Notes under the pieces: generated by a model
Database searches by the model: none
The model's input: only the letters and a program-made list of their open reading frames with translations
Told to the model about the DNA's origin: nothing
Translations under genes and position numbers: made by a program
Shown: positions 49,107-58,723 of the stretch, one piece after another
Layout: each line of letters begins with the position of its first letter
How positions within the stretch are numbered: position 1 is the first letter of the stretch
DNA from: Actinomyces sp. B33
Lineage (GTDB): Bacteria; Actinomycetota; Actinomycetes; Actinomycetales; Actinomycetaceae
DNA: 64,000 nt
Assembly: GCF_028437565.1 (NCBI RefSeq)
Contig: NZ_JAMRYR010000005.1
Coordinates: 165,597-229,596, forward strand
Direction of reading: 5' to 3'

Positions 49107-50370
49107 AGACGATGAATTCGAAGGGGTGCAGGAGGTGTTCGCCGATCCGGGTGAGCAGCGTCCGGCTCTCCCACTCGGCGAAGGTGTACCGCCGGGAGGT
49201 CGTCAGGTCGTTGTCGAAGATCTCCTCCATCCGCTCGGCCAGGCGGCGGGAGTGGAATTGCATGTTGACCTCGTAGTTGCCCCGCATCGAGAGCCGATCG
49301 ATGTTCGCCGTCCCGATCGTCGACCACACGCCGTCGACCGTCATCGTCTTGGAGTGGACCATCGCGTGCTGGTAGAGCCAGATCTCGATCCCCTCGCGCA
49401 GGAGCTCCCCGTAATAGGGGCGGGCCACCCAGTCGGCCATGATGTGGTTGGAGTACTCGGGGATGAGGACCCGGATGCGCACCCCGCGCCGGGCCGCGGC
49501 CTTGAGGGCGTTGAGGATCTCCCGGTCGGGGATGAAGTAGGCGGTGGTGATGAGGATGCGGTCGGTGGCCCGCTCCATCGCGTCGATGTACATGCCGCGG
49601 ATCGGGTAGAGCATCCGCTCGGGCAGGTTGAACGCGGCGGTCACCGCCGCGTTCCATTTGCGGGCCCCCCGGTCGGGCAGGACGGGCGCGCCCCTGGGGC
49701 GGAAGTGGTTCCAGAAGTCGACGAAGCCGTTCTCCAGCTCCCACACGGCGTCCCCGGTGACCCGCACGTGGGTGTCGCGCCACTCGTCGGCGAAGGGGTT
49801 GCCGATGTTGTAGCCGCCGATGAATCCGACGTCCCCGTCGACGACGAGGATCTTGCGGTGGTCCTGGCCGGTCTTGCGGATGTTGAAGGTGAACAGGCCC
49901 GAGCGCAGGGCGGGGAAGCGGCGCAGGTGGAGGTGGGGGAGGTCGGGGAAGCGGTAGAAGCGCGGGTCCTGGTTGAGGACGCCGAAGCCGTCCCACACGC
50001 AGAAGACGTCGACTCCCCGGCGGGCGGCGGCGATGAGGGCGTCCTTGAAGCGCGTCCCCCACTCGTCCGAGCGCCAGATGAAGGTCTCGAAGAACACGTG
50101 GTGCTCGGCGCCCTCGATGGCGGCGAGCATGTCGGAGTAGAGGGAGTGACCCTCGGTGTAGGTGCGCGCGTCCATCGACCCGATGGGGGTGTCGGCGGGG
50201 GGCAGCGCCGGGAACCCGTGGACGCCGCCGGGCACGCGCTGCTTGCGCATCCGGTCGACGGCGTGGACGGCGATGATGGCGCCGGCCTGGGCGATCCCGA
50301 CTCCCAGGGCGATCCTCTTGAGGACGGTCCACGTCGAACGGGGCCGGGGAAGTCGCCATGAGATCGCCAT
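49105..50370 (-). CDS. Phospholipase D / cardiolipin synthase-like protein
   Basis: The 421-residue product has an N-terminal membrane helix (about 18-38), then two PLD phosphotransfer motifs: HRKILVVDGDVGFIGGYNIGN and HSKTMTVDGVWSTIGTANID, both with intact HxK(x)4D. This is the organisation of cardiolipin synthases, which join phosphatidylglycerol units; other PLD activities are possible. ATG 50370 follows a leaderless-type promoter. The gene is divergent from gatC. Confidence 0.87.
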   Translation of the reverse strand: MAISWRLPRPRSTWTVLKRIALGVGIAQAGAIIAVHAVDRMRKQRVPGGVHGFPALPPADTPIGSMDARTYTEGHSLYSDMLAAIEGAEHHVFFETFIWRSDEWGTRFKDALIAAARRGVDVFCVWDGFGVLNQDPRFYRFPDLPHLHLRRFPALRSGLFTFNIRKTGQDHRKILVVDGDVGFIGGYNIGNPFADEWRDTHVRVTGDAVWELENGFVDFWNHFRPRGAPVLPDRGARKWNAAVTAAFNLPERMLYPIRGMYIDAMERATDRILITTAYFIPDREILNALKAAARRGVRIRVLIPEYSNHIMADWVARPYYGELLREGIEIWLYQHAMVHSKTMTVDGVWSTIGTANIDRLSMRGNYEVNMQFHSRRLAERMEEIFDNDLTTSRRYTFAEWESRTLLTRIGEHLLHPFEFIV

Positions 50371-50377
50371 GGGGGAC

Positions 50378-50383
50378 AGGGTA
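50378..50383 (-). promoter_or_regulatory. -10 box of PLD gene (leaderless)
   Basis: Read on the minus strand, TACCCT is followed by 7 bases and the ATG at 50370. Confidence 0.45.
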
Positions 50384-50460
50384 GTGGGTGCGCGGACGGG
50401 CGCGCACCGCAGCGGAGGGGCGCGCACCTCGGCGGGTGGGACCGGGCCGGTGGGCGCGGG

Positions 50461-50466
50461 TAGGAT
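50461..50466 (+). promoter_or_regulatory. -10 box of gatCAB operon (leaderless)
   Basis: TAGGAT is followed by 7 bases (GCGGGTC) and ATG 50474. Confidence 0.6.
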
Positions 50467-50473
50467 GCGGGTC

Positions 50474-50770
50474 ATGCCACGTATTAGCACTGACGAGGTC
50501 GCCCGCGTCGCGGGCCTGGCCCATATCGCCCTGACCCCGGAGGAGATCGAGCGCTTCGCCGGCGAGCTCGACGTCATCGCCGACTCGGTCGCCAAGGTCG
50601 CCGAGGTCGCCACCGACGAGATCCCGGCGACCTCCCACCCGATCCCGTTGACGAACGTCCTGCGCGACGACGTCGTCGCCCAGACCCTCGATCGCGACGA
50701 GGTCCTGTCCCAGGCCCCGGCGGCCCAGGACGGGATGTTCCTCGTCCCTCAGATCCTCGGGGAGGAATGA
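50474..50770 (+). CDS. gatC: Asp-tRNA(Asn)/Glu-tRNA(Gln) amidotransferase subunit C
   Basis: GatC stabilises the GatAB complex that converts Glu-tRNA(Gln) and Asp-tRNA(Asn) to the amide forms. The 98-residue product has the family pattern [32 protein letters not shown] and [22 protein letters not shown]. Its stop overlaps the gatA ATG (ATGA). Confidence 0.94.
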   Translation: MPRISTDEVARVAGLAHIALTPEEIERFAGELDVIADSVAKVAEVATDEIPATSHPIPLTNVLRDDVVAQTLDRDEVLSQAPAAQDGMFLVPQILGEE

Positions 50771-52275
50771 TGAACGACCTGCTCGCCAAGTCCGCCCTCG
50801 AACTGGCCGATCTGCTGGCCTCCGGCGAGATCACCTCCGTCGAGCTGACGGGCGCGTGCCTCGACCGGATCGACGCGCTCAACCCTCGGATCAACGCGTT
50901 CCTCCATGTCGACCGCGAGGGCGCGCTCGCCGCCGCGGCCGACGTCGACGCCCGACGCGCCGCGGGGGAGGAGCTCCACCGCCTCGCGGGGGTCCCCATC
51001 GCGCTGAAGGACAACATGGTCGCGCGCGGGATGCCGACGACGTGCGCCTCGAAGATCCTCGGGGATTGGCGCCCACCCTACGACGCGACCGTCGTCACCC
51101 GCATCCGCGAGGCGGGGATGCCGATCGTCGGCAAGACGAACATGGACGAGTTCGCCATGGGGTCGTCGACCGAGCACTCGGCGTTCGGGCCGACCCTCAA
51201 CCCGTGGGATGTCGAGCGCATCCCCGGCGGCTCCGGGGGAGGTTCGGCGGCGGCGGTCGCCGCGTTCATGGTGCCGCTGGCGCTGGGCTCGGACACGGGC
51301 GGGTCGATCCGCCAGCCCGGGTCGGTCACGGGGACGGTCGGCGCCAAGCCGACCTACGGGGCGGTGTCGCGCTACGGCCTCATCGCCATGGCCTCCTCCC
51401 TCGATCAGATCGGCCCGGTGACCCGCACGGTGGCGGACGCGGCCGCGCTGACCGAGGTCATCGGCGGGCACGACCCCCTCGACTCGACCTCCCTGGACGA
51501 GCCGGTGGGGGCCCTGGTCGACGCCGTGTCCGCGGTGTCGGCCGCGGGGCGCGTCGAGGGGCTGCGCGTCGGCGTCGTCAAGGAGCTGTCCGGGGAGGGG
51601 TACCAGGACGAGGTCCTCGCCGCGTTCACCTCGACCGTCGAGGGGCTGCGCGCCGCGGGCGCCGAGATCGTCGAGGTCTCGTGCCCGAGCTTCGACTACG
51701 CGCTGGCCGCCTACTACCTCATCATGCCCGCCGAGGTGTCCTCGAACCTCGCGCGCTTCGACGGGATGCGCTACGGCATCCGGGTCGAGCCGACGGACGT
51801 CCCGGTGACGGCGGCGTCGGTGATGGCGGCGACGCGGGAGGCCGGTTTCGGCGACGAGGTCAAGCGGCGGATCATCCTGGGCACGCATGTGCTGTCGGCC
51901 GGCTATTTCGACGCCTACTACGGGTCGGCGCAGAAGGTGCGCACGCTGATCCAGCGCGATTTCGCGCGGGTGTTCGACGAGGTCGACGTCCTCGTGTCCC
52001 CGACGGCGCCGACCACCGCGTTCAGGTTCGGGGAGAAGACCGACGACCCGATGGCGATGTACCTCAACGACATCGCGACGATCCCGGCGAATCTGGCGGG
52101 CGTGCCCGCGATGAGCGTGCCGAACGCGGTGAGCGCCGAGGGGCTGCCGATCGGCTTCCAGATCATCGCGCCGGCGCACGCGGATCTGAGGATGTACGAG
52201 GTCGCCCAGCTCGTCGAGACACTGAGCGGCGACGTGGCGGGCGCGTGCCCGGCGGCGCAGTGGGAGGAGAAGTGA
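50767..52275 (+). CDS. gatA: Asp-tRNA(Asn)/Glu-tRNA(Gln) amidotransferase subunit A
   Basis: This is the glutaminase subunit, which releases ammonia for the GatB reaction. The 502-residue product has the amidase-signature Ser-Ser-Lys triad: the Lys in [10 protein letters not shown], the serines in [14 protein letters not shown] and [13 protein letters not shown]. The family ending [11 protein letters not shown] is present. It starts at ATG 50767, overlapping gatC; a second ATG follows immediately. It shares one base with gatB (TGATG). Confidence 0.96.
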   Translation: MMNDLLAKSALELADLLASGEITSVELTGACLDRIDALNPRINAFLHVDREGALAAAADVDARRAAGEELHRLAGVPIALKDNMVARGMPTTCASKILGDWRPPYDATVVTRIREAGMPIVGKTNMDEFAMGSSTEHSAFGPTLNPWDVERIPGGSGGGSAAAVAAFMVPLALGSDTGGSIRQPGSVTGTVGAKPTYGAVSRYGLIAMASSLDQIGPVTRTVADAAALTEVIGGHDPLDSTSLDEPVGALVDAVSAVSAAGRVEGLRVGVVKELSGEGYQDEVLAAFTSTVEGLRAAGAEIVEVSCPSFDYALAAYYLIMPAEVSSNLARFDGMRYGIRVEPTDVPVTAASVMAATREAGFGDEVKRRIILGTHVLSAGYFDAYYGSAQKVRTLIQRDFARVFDEVDVLVSPTAPTTAFRFGEKTDDPMAMYLNDIATIPANLAGVPAMSVPNAVSAEGLPIGFQIIAPAHADLRMYEVAQLVETLSGDVAGACPAAQWEEK

Positions 52276-53771
52276 TGAGCGAGCTCATGGACTACGACGA
52301 GGTCGTCGCCGGATTCGACCCGGTTCTGGGGATCGAGGTCCACGTCGAGCTGGGGACGGCGACGAAGATGTTCGACGCGGCGCCCAACGCCTTCGGCGGG
52401 GACCCGAACACGTACGTCACCCCGGTGTCCCTGGGGCTGCCCGGGTCGCTGCCGGTCGTCAACCGGACGGCGGTGGAGTACGCGATCCGCATCGGGCTGG
52501 CCCTCAACTGCCGGATCGCCGAGCACTGCCGTTTCGCGCGCAAGAACTACTTCTACCCGGATCTGACGAAGGCGTTCCAGACGTCCCAGTCGGACGAGCC
52601 GATCGCCTACGACGGCCATGTCGACGTCGAGCTGGAGGACGGGACGGTGTTCCGCGTCGAGATCGAACGGGCGCACATGGAGGAGGACGCGGGCAAGAAC
52701 ACGCACATCGGCGGCGCCGACGGGCGCATTCAGGGCGCCGATCACTCCTTGGTGGACTACAACCGGGCGGGCGTTCCCCTCGTTGAGATCGTCACCCGTC
52801 CGATCCTGGGGGCGGGGTCCCGCGCCCCGGAGGTGGCGGCCGCCTACGTTCAGACCCTGCGCGACATCTTCCGAGCGCTGGGGGTCTCCGAGGCGCGCAT
52901 GGAGCGCGGCAACGTCCGCGCCGACGTCAACGTGTCGCTGCGCCCGGGCCCGGACGCCCCGTTGGGGACGCGCACGGAGACGAAGAACGTCAATTCGTTC
53001 CGCGGGATTGCGGCGGCGGTGCGCTACGAGATGCAGCGCCAGGGCCGGATCCTCGCCGACGGCGGGTCCGTCGTCCAGGAGACCCGTCACTTCCACGAGG
53101 AGGACGGGTCGACGTCGGCGGGCCGGGAGAAGTCGGACGCGGAGGACTACCGCTACTTCCCGGAGCCGGATCTGGTGCCGGTCGCGCCTTCCCGCGAGTG
53201 GGTCGAGGAGATCCGCGCGTCCCTGCCGGAGCTGCCGGTGGCCAAGCGCCGCCGTCTGCGCCAGGAGTGGGGTTTCGCGGACATGGAGATGCGCGACGTC
53301 GTCAACGCCGGTGCCGTGGAGCTCATCGAGGCGACGGTGGCGGCGGGGGCGTCTGCGGCCGCGGCCCGCAAGTGGTGGATGGGCGAGCTGTCTCGGCGCG
53401 CGAAGGAGCGCGAGACGGCGCTGGAGGAGATGCCGGTGACGCCCGCGCAGGTCGCCGAGCTTCAGGGGCTCGTGGATTCGGGCCGGATCAACGACAAGCT
53501 GGCCCGTCAGGTCCTCGAGGGCGTGCTCGCGGGCGAGGGGTCTGCGACGGATGTTGTCGAGGCCCGTGGGCTCGAGGTGGTCTCGGACGACGGGGCGCTG
53601 TCGGCGGCCGTTCGCGAGGCGCTGGAGGCGAATCCGGATGTCGTGGAGAAGATCAGGGGCGGCAAGGTCGCGGCGGCGGGGGCGCTCGTCGGCGCGGTGA
53701 TGAAGGCGACGCGCGGCCAGGCGGATGCGGCGCGCGTGCGCGAGCTCATCATGGAGATGATCGGCGCCTGA
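52275..53771 (+). CDS. gatB: Asp-tRNA(Asn)/Glu-tRNA(Gln) amidotransferase subunit B
   Basis: This is the kinase/amidotransferase subunit that binds the mischarged tRNA. The 498-residue product starts with a GatB block ([18 protein letters not shown]), followed by [26 protein letters not shown], the [15 protein letters not shown] block and [11 protein letters not shown], and ends in a YqeY-like tail domain. It is normal in length. The longer frame upstream is a gatA shadow. The gat operon ends at the hairpin 11 bases downstream. Confidence 0.96.
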   Translation: MSELMDYDEVVAGFDPVLGIEVHVELGTATKMFDAAPNAFGGDPNTYVTPVSLGLPGSLPVVNRTAVEYAIRIGLALNCRIAEHCRFARKNYFYPDLTKAFQTSQSDEPIAYDGHVDVELEDGTVFRVEIERAHMEEDAGKNTHIGGADGRIQGADHSLVDYNRAGVPLVEIVTRPILGAGSRAPEVAAAYVQTLRDIFRALGVSEARMERGNVRADVNVSLRPGPDAPLGTRTETKNVNSFRGIAAAVRYEMQRQGRILADGGSVVQETRHFHEEDGSTSAGREKSDAEDYRYFPEPDLVPVAPSREWVEEIRASLPELPVAKRRRLRQEWGFADMEMRDVVNAGAVELIEATVAAGASAAAARKWWMGELSRRAKERETALEEMPVTPAQVAELQGLVDSGRINDKLARQVLEGVLAGEGSATDVVEARGLEVVSDDGALSAAVREALEANPDVVEKIRGGKVAAAGALVGAVMKATRGQADAARVRELIMEMIGA

Positions 53772-53781
53772 TCGTCGCGTC

Positions 53782-53816
53782 GCGGGGCCCCGCCGGGAGG
53801 ATCGGCGGGGCCCCGC
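53782..53816 (+). terminator. gatCAB terminator
   Basis: A perfect 13-bp stem (GCGGGGCCCCGCC and its complement) with a 9-base loop starts 11 bases after gatB; GTTTGC follows. Confidence 0.8.
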
Positions 53817-53900
53817 CGTTTGCTCACCGGGGGGCGGGGGATCTGCGAGGATGGGGGGAGTTCGTCGTGCCGATCGGTCCTGATGCGAAAGGGTGTGGTG

Positions 53901-54215
53901 ATGGTGGGAGTCCTTCGTCTGTCGGTTGGGATGTGGAGTCTGGTCTTCGGCATCGCGGCACTGGTGCTGCGGCACATCCCCACCCTGATCCTCCGTCCCG
54001 TCGTCGAATCGGGCGGGATGAGCCCGGTGAGTCGGCCGGTCCTCCTTCTCACCGATGCGTTGAGCATGGCCTCCCAGTTGTGCCTCGTCGTGTGCGGGGC
54101 GCTCGTCGCCGTGATGATCGCGCGGGCGTCGGGTCGTCGTGCCGACGGATCGTCGGGGCCGGCGGCGCCGGTCGGTCCGGTCCTCGACGAGGAGGAGTCC
54201 GGCCTCGACGGGTGA
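53901..54215 (+). CDS. Small membrane protein, unknown
   Basis: It is not recognised. From ATG 53901 the product has 104 residues with two hydrophobic helices (LSVGMWSLVFGIAALVLRHI and ASQLCLVVCGALVAVMIA), then a Gly/Pro/acidic tail. AAAGGG lies 8 bases upstream, which favours this start over in-frame ATGs at 53883 and 53820 (the last lies against the gat terminator). It stands alone between the gat terminator and the monosaccharide operon. Confidence 0.55.
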   Translation: MVGVLRLSVGMWSLVFGIAALVLRHIPTLILRPVVESGGMSPVSRPVLLLTDALSMASQLCLVVCGALVAVMIARASGRRADGSSGPAAPVGPVLDEEESGLDG

Positions 54216-54506
54216 GGAGACGGGTGAGTCCGCGGCGGTCGGCCCATGGGGGCGGGCCGCCGCTTCGTCTGCGGGGCCGTGGTTCGACACCCGCTGCGCG
54301 CGTGGGATCTCGGCGGCGCAGCGTCGTGCGGGCCTTTCTCCATGAGTTCAAGTTATGAAGTCAAGATTACAGATAGATTACATTCCGTGAAAATAAGGGG
54401 TGGGCGCCCCCGGGAGGACGCACACTATCCGCTGAAGGGGAACCGGAGTCGAGAACACGACGCCGCCCCATCGACGCCACCCGGTCCACAGTTCAGCGGA
54501 GAGCTC
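54216..54506 (+). promoter_or_regulatory. Promoter/operator region of the monosaccharide operon
   Basis: The first 130 bases are ordinary GC-rich DNA. The core at about 54341-54400 is strikingly A/T-rich and contains the direct repeat GATTACA-GATA-GATTACA (54365-54382), two copies exactly 11 bases apart, one helical turn. A regulator site and promoter probably lie here. No -35/-10 pair is certain. Confidence 0.5.
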
Positions 54507-56057
54507 ATGACTGAATCACCACGCGAACGCATCATCTTGGAGATGCGCTCCATCACGAAGGTCTTCCCGGGGGTCATCGCCCTCGACGACGTCAACCTCC
54601 AGGTGCGCCACGCGCAGATCCACGCGATCTGCGGGGAGAACGGAGCCGGCAAATCCACCCTGATGAAAGTGCTCTCGGGCGTCCACCCCCACGGGAGCTA
54701 CTCCGGGCAGATCCTCTACGACGGCCAGGAGATGCGCTTCGCCAGCATCCGCGACTCCGAGCGCGCCGGCATCGTCATCATCCACCAGGAACTCGCCCTC
54801 ATCCCCCAGCTCTCCGTCGCCGAGAACATGTTCATGGGCAACGAGGTCAAGAAGAACGGCGTCATCGACTGGAACGCCACCCGCTCCCTCGCCCGCAAGT
54901 ACATGGCCGAAGTCGGCCTCGACGAGCACCCCGACACCCTCATCAAGGACATCGGCGTCGGCAAGCAGCAGCTCGTCGAAATCGCCAAGGCCCTCGCCAA
55001 GGACGTCCGGCTCCTCATCCTCGACGAGCCAACCTCGGCCCTCAACGAAGAGGAATCCGCCCACCTCCTCGACCTCATGCGCAAGCAGCGCGAACGCGGC
55101 GTCGCCATGATCATGATCTCCCACAAGCTCGACGAGGTCGCCGCCGTCTCCGACGCCATCACCGTCATCCGCGACGGCAAGACCGTCGGCTGGATCGACG
55201 CCGCCGACGACGGGGGCATCGACCAGGACCGGATCATCAGCCTGATGGTCGGCCGCTCCCTCGACAACAGGTACCCCGACCACGAACCGCACATCGGCCC
55301 CGTCAAATTCGAGATCCGCGACTGGTGGGTCCGCCACCCCCTCAACGCCGAGCGCTTCGTCTGCAAGGGGTCCTCCCTCGACGCCCGCGCCGGAGAAGTC
55401 GTCGGCATCGCCGGACTCATGGGCGCCGGGCGCACCGAGCTCGCCCGATCCGTCTTCGGCCGCTCCTACGGCGTCTACGAATCCGGCCAGATCCTCATCG
55501 ACGGACAGCCCGTGCGCGCCGCCTCCGTCCCCGAGGCCATCGACGCCGGGATCGCCTACCTGCCCGAGGACCGCAAGATGCTCGGCCTCAACCTCCTCGA
55601 ACTCATCCACGAATCCGTCGTGTCCGCCAAGCCCTCGAAGATCCTGCGCCGCGGCGCCCTCGACATCGAGGCCGGCAAGGCCCACGCCGAGCAGTACCGC
55701 AAGGACCTGCGCATCAAGGCGCCGTCGGTGACCACCGGGGTCTCCACCCTGTCGGGGGGCAACCAGCAGAAGGTCGTCCTCGCCAAGTGGATGTTCACCG
55801 ACCCCGAGGTCCTCATCCTCGACGAGCCCACCCGCGGCATCGACGTCGGCGCCAAGTACGAGATCTACACCTTCATCCACGCCCTCGCCGCGCAGGGCAA
55901 GGCGGTCATCGTCATCTCCTCCGAACTCCCCGAGCTCCTGGGGATCACCGACCGGATCTACACGATCTTCGAAGGAGAGGTCACCGGGTGCGTGCCCACC
56001 GCGCAGGCCACCCAGGAGAGCCTCATGCACTTGATGACCAGCCACACCGCCCACTGA
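54507..56057 (+). CDS. mmsA: Monosaccharide ABC transporter ATP-binding protein (MmsA/GguA type)
   Basis: This is the ATPase of a CUT2 monosaccharide importer. The 516-residue product has two nucleotide-binding domains. The first has Walker A GENGAGKSTL, signature region IGVGKQQLVEIAKAL and Walker B LLILDEPTSAL. The second has a degenerate Walker A (GLMGAGRTELARS), signature LSGGNQQKVVLAKW and LILDEPTRGIDVGAK. The WWVRHPLNAERF linker is typical of the MmsA/GguA subgroup, which serves several sugars. ATG 54507 has GGAG upstream. It is followed by permease and binding protein in one operon. Confidence 0.92.
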   Translation: MTESPRERIILEMRSITKVFPGVIALDDVNLQVRHAQIHAICGENGAGKSTLMKVLSGVHPHGSYSGQILYDGQEMRFASIRDSERAGIVIIHQELALIPQLSVAENMFMGNEVKKNGVIDWNATRSLARKYMAEVGLDEHPDTLIKDIGVGKQQLVEIAKALAKDVRLLILDEPTSALNEEESAHLLDLMRKQRERGVAMIMISHKLDEVAAVSDAITVIRDGKTVGWIDAADDGGIDQDRIISLMVGRSLDNRYPDHEPHIGPVKFEIRDWWVRHPLNAERFVCKGSSLDARAGEVVGIAGLMGAGRTELARSVFGRSYGVYESGQILIDGQPVRAASVPEAIDAGIAYLPEDRKMLGLNLLELIHESVVSAKPSKILRRGALDIEAGKAHAEQYRKDLRIKAPSVTTGVSTLSGGNQQKVVLAKWMFTDPEVLILDEPTRGIDVGAKYEIYTFIHALAAQGKAVIVISSELPELLGITDRIYTIFEGEVTGCVPTAQATQESLMHLMTSHTAH

Positions 56058-56090
56058 CCCCGTCATACGACCATCAAAGGACCCACTTCG

Positions 56091-57356
56091 ATGAAGAAGG
56101 ACTTCACAGCACTCTTCGGCGGCGACTTCCGCCAGATCGGCATGATCGCCGCGCTCGCGGCCATCGCGCTGTTCTTCCAGTTCCAAACGGGGGGCAAGGT
56201 CTTCCAGGCCCAGAACCTGATGAACCTCGTCATGGGCAACACCTACGTCCTCGTCCTGGCCATCGGCATGGTGCTCGTCATCATCGCCGGGCACATCGAC
56301 CTGTCGGTCGGCTCGGTCGCCGCCACCGTCGGCATCGTCGTCGCCGTGGCCATGCGCGACTGGAGCCTCAACCCCTGGCTCGCCATCGCCCTGGGCATCG
56401 GCGTGGGCCTCGTCATCGGGGCCTGGCAGGGCTTCTGGGTCGCCACCTGGGGGATCCCCGCGTTCATCGTCACCCTCGGCGGCATGCTCCTCTTCCGCGG
56501 CGTCAACCAGCTCATCGGCAAGTCGCTGACCGTTCCCGTCCCCGAGCTCTTCCAAACCCTCGGCGCCGGGTACCTGCCCGACATCGCCCCCGACGTCATC
56601 CCCTTCAACCTGCCGACGATGATCCTCGCCGTCCTGGCCGCCGCCGCGATCGCCTGGGCCGAGTGGAACGGCCACCGCAACCGCCGCCAGTTCGAGGCCG
56701 ATCCCACACCCGTGTGGGTCCCCGTCGTGCGCGCCCTCGTCATCGGCGGCATCATCATCGCCTTCGGATGGATCTTCGCCACCGGGCGCCCCGGCACCTC
56801 CTTCCCCATCCCCGGCGTCATCGTCGTCGTCCTCGCCGTCGTCTACTCCTTCATCGCCGATCGCACCGTCCTGGGACGCTCGATCTACGCGATCGGCGGC
56901 AACAAGGCCGCCGCCGAGCTCACCGGCGTCAAGGTCGTCAAGACGAACTTCTTCGTCATCTGCAACTCGGCGTTCCTCGCCGCCCTCGCCGGAATGCTCT
57001 TCATCGGCCGATCGACCGCCTCGGGCCCCGCCGACGGCAACGCCTGGGAGCTCGACGCGATCGCCGCGGTCTTCATCGGCGGAGCCGCCGTGTCCGGCGG
57101 CGTCGGCACGATCATGGGAACCATGGTCGGCGCCCTCGTCATGGCCTTCCTCAACAACGGCCTCCAGCTCCTGGGCGTCGGCTCCGATCTCACGCAGATC
57201 ATCAAGGGCCTCGTCCTCCTCCTGGCGGTCGCGGTCGACGTCTACTCCAAGCGGCAGGGCAAGCGCTCGATCATCGGGATGTTCCAGAACGCCGCCGAGC
57301 AGCGCAAACAGCTCCGCAGCCCCGCGGAGCCCACGCCTTCCGGTTCCTCCGACTGA
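56091..57356 (+). CDS. mmsB: Monosaccharide ABC transporter permease (MmsB/GguB type)
   Basis: The 421-residue product has about ten predicted transmembrane helices. Family marks are LAIGMVLVIIAGHIDLSVGSVAATVG, the cytoplasmic GRSIYAIGGNKAAAELTGVKVVKTNF loop that contacts the ATPase, and WELDAIAAVFIGGAAVSGGVGTIMG. An extra polar segment around residues 180-215 (EWNGHRNRRQFEADPTPVW) is typical of the MmsB subgroup. AAAGGA precedes the ATG. Confidence 0.92.
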   Translation: MKKDFTALFGGDFRQIGMIAALAAIALFFQFQTGGKVFQAQNLMNLVMGNTYVLVLAIGMVLVIIAGHIDLSVGSVAATVGIVVAVAMRDWSLNPWLAIALGIGVGLVIGAWQGFWVATWGIPAFIVTLGGMLLFRGVNQLIGKSLTVPVPELFQTLGAGYLPDIAPDVIPFNLPTMILAVLAAAAIAWAEWNGHRNRRQFEADPTPVWVPVVRALVIGGIIIAFGWIFATGRPGTSFPIPGVIVVVLAVVYSFIADRTVLGRSIYAIGGNKAAAELTGVKVVKTNFFVICNSAFLAALAGMLFIGRSTASGPADGNAWELDAIAAVFIGGAAVSGGVGTIMGTMVGALVMAFLNNGLQLLGVGSDLTQIIKGLVLLLAVAVDVYSKRQGKRSIIGMFQNAAEQRKQLRSPAEPTPSGSSD

Positions 57357-57480
57357 AGGGACCGAGGGCGCCCGCCCGGGCGCCCGAGCACCGGGGGAAC
57401 CCGGACCGCGCCGGTCGATCGGCCGATGCGGCAGTCATCGAAACACTGATCCGTCAATCACGACATGTGGAGTGGAGACA

Positions 57481-58605
57481 ATGAAGACTCTCAAGACCGC
57501 GGCAGCGGTGCTCGCCATCGCCGCGACCACCATGACCATGAGCGCGTGCGGAGCGCGCGACACGTCCGCCCCCGCCTCGGGCGGCGAATCGGCCCCCGCC
57601 GAGGGCGCGATCTCCGTGGGCATCGCCATGCCCCAGAAGACCTCGCAGAACTGGGTCGAGGCCGAGGACATGTTCAAGGAGAACTGCGCCGAGCAGGGGA
57701 TCGACTGCACGATCCAGTTCGCCAACGGCGGCGTCGCCGAGCAGCAGAACCAGGTGTCCGCCATGATCGAGAACGGCGTGCAGGTCCTCGTCATCGGCGC
57801 CATCGACGGCTCCCAGCTCGGCACCCAGCTCAAGGCCGCCAAGGATGCCGGCATCACAGTCGTCGCCTACGACCGCCTCCTGACCAACACCACCGACCTC
57901 GACTACTACATCGCCTACGACAACTTCGGCGTCGGTCAGCTCCAGGGCCAGGCCCTCCTCGAGGGCCTGGAGGCCAAGGCCGGCGAGGGCCCGTGGGACA
58001 TCGAACTGTTCGGCGGGTCCCCCGACGACTCGAACTCCCTGAAGTTCTTCGGCGGCGCCATGGACGTCCTCCAGCCCAAGATCGACGACGGCACCGTCGT
58101 CGTCAAGTCCGGGCAGGCGGAGTTCACCCAGGTCGCCACCCAGGGCTGGCTGCCCAAGAACGCCCAGGACCGGATGGCGGCCCTGCTGACCTCGACCTAC
58201 CAGGGCGACGAGGTCCCCGACGGCGTCCTGTCGCCCAACGACACCCTCGGGCGCGCGATCATCACCGCCGTCGAGCAGGCCGGCAAGCCCGTCCCGGTCG
58301 TCACCGGCCAGGACTCCGAGGACGAGTCCGTCACCCTCGTCACCCAGGGCAAGCAGTACTCGACGATCTTCAAGGACACCCGTCCGCTGGTGAAGTCCAC
58401 GATCGCGCTGGCCATCGAACTGGCCAAGGGCGCGGCCGAGCCCAAGGTCGACGGCGCAACCCTCGACTCCGAGCAGTACGAGTCGATGGCCGGCAACCCC
58501 GTCAAGTCCTTCCTCCTGACTCCCCAGATCGTCACCGCCGACAACGCGGCCGACGTCTACAAGGACGACGCCCACCGCATGGAGCTCGTCAACGCGGCCA
58601 AGTGA
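57481..58605 (+). CDS. chvE: Monosaccharide-binding lipoprotein (ChvE-like)
   Basis: This is the extracellular sugar-binding subunit for MmsAB. The 374-residue product has a lipoprotein signal (MKTLKTAAAV, MSAC with Cys23), then a periplasmic-binding fold: VGIAMPQKTSQNWVEAEDMF, VLVIGAIDGSQLGTQLKAAKDAGI, AYDRLLTNTTDLDYYIAYDNF and VTGQDSEDESVTLVTQGKQYSTIFKD. These match ChvE, the Agrobacterium multi-sugar binding protein. GTGGAG lies 3-9 bases before ATG 57481. Confidence 0.92.
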   Translation: MKTLKTAAAVLAIAATTMTMSACGARDTSAPASGGESAPAEGAISVGIAMPQKTSQNWVEAEDMFKENCAEQGIDCTIQFANGGVAEQQNQVSAMIENGVQVLVIGAIDGSQLGTQLKAAKDAGITVVAYDRLLTNTTDLDYYIAYDNFGVGQLQGQALLEGLEAKAGEGPWDIELFGGSPDDSNSLKFFGGAMDVLQPKIDDGTVVVKSGQAEFTQVATQGWLPKNAQDRMAALLTSTYQGDEVPDGVLSPNDTLGRAIITAVEQAGKPVPVVTGQDSEDESVTLVTQGKQYSTIFKDTRPLVKSTIALAIELAKGAAEPKVDGATLDSEQYESMAGNPVKSFLLTPQIVTADNAADVYKDDAHRMELVNAAK

Positions 58606-58610
58606 GGCCC

Positions 58611-58647
58611 GGCGTTCCCGGCGGGCCGACCGCCCGCCGGGAACGCC
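58611..58647 (+). terminator. Terminator of the mmsAB-chvE operon
   Basis: A perfect 16-bp stem (GGCGTTCCCGGCGGGC and its complement) with loop CGACC starts 5 bases after the chvE stop. Confidence 0.85.
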
Positions 58648-58660
58648 GACCCCGAACATC

Positions 58661-58700
58661 CGATGGCCCTCCCTCCGCCCGCGCGGAGGGAGGGCCATCG
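58661..58700 (-). terminator. Second hairpin, for the convergent operon
   Basis: A perfect 18-bp stem (CGATGGCCCTCCCTCCGC and its complement) with loop CCGC lies 24 bases beyond the stop of the minus-strand ATPase gene. Two back-to-back hairpins separate the convergent operons. Confidence 0.8.
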
Positions 58701-58723
58701 GCCGTGAAAGGTCCCATTATCGG

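Noticed and set aside
53820..53900. N-terminal extension of the small membrane protein
   Set aside because: It starts against the gat terminator stem and lacks a ribosome site; ATG 53901 has one.
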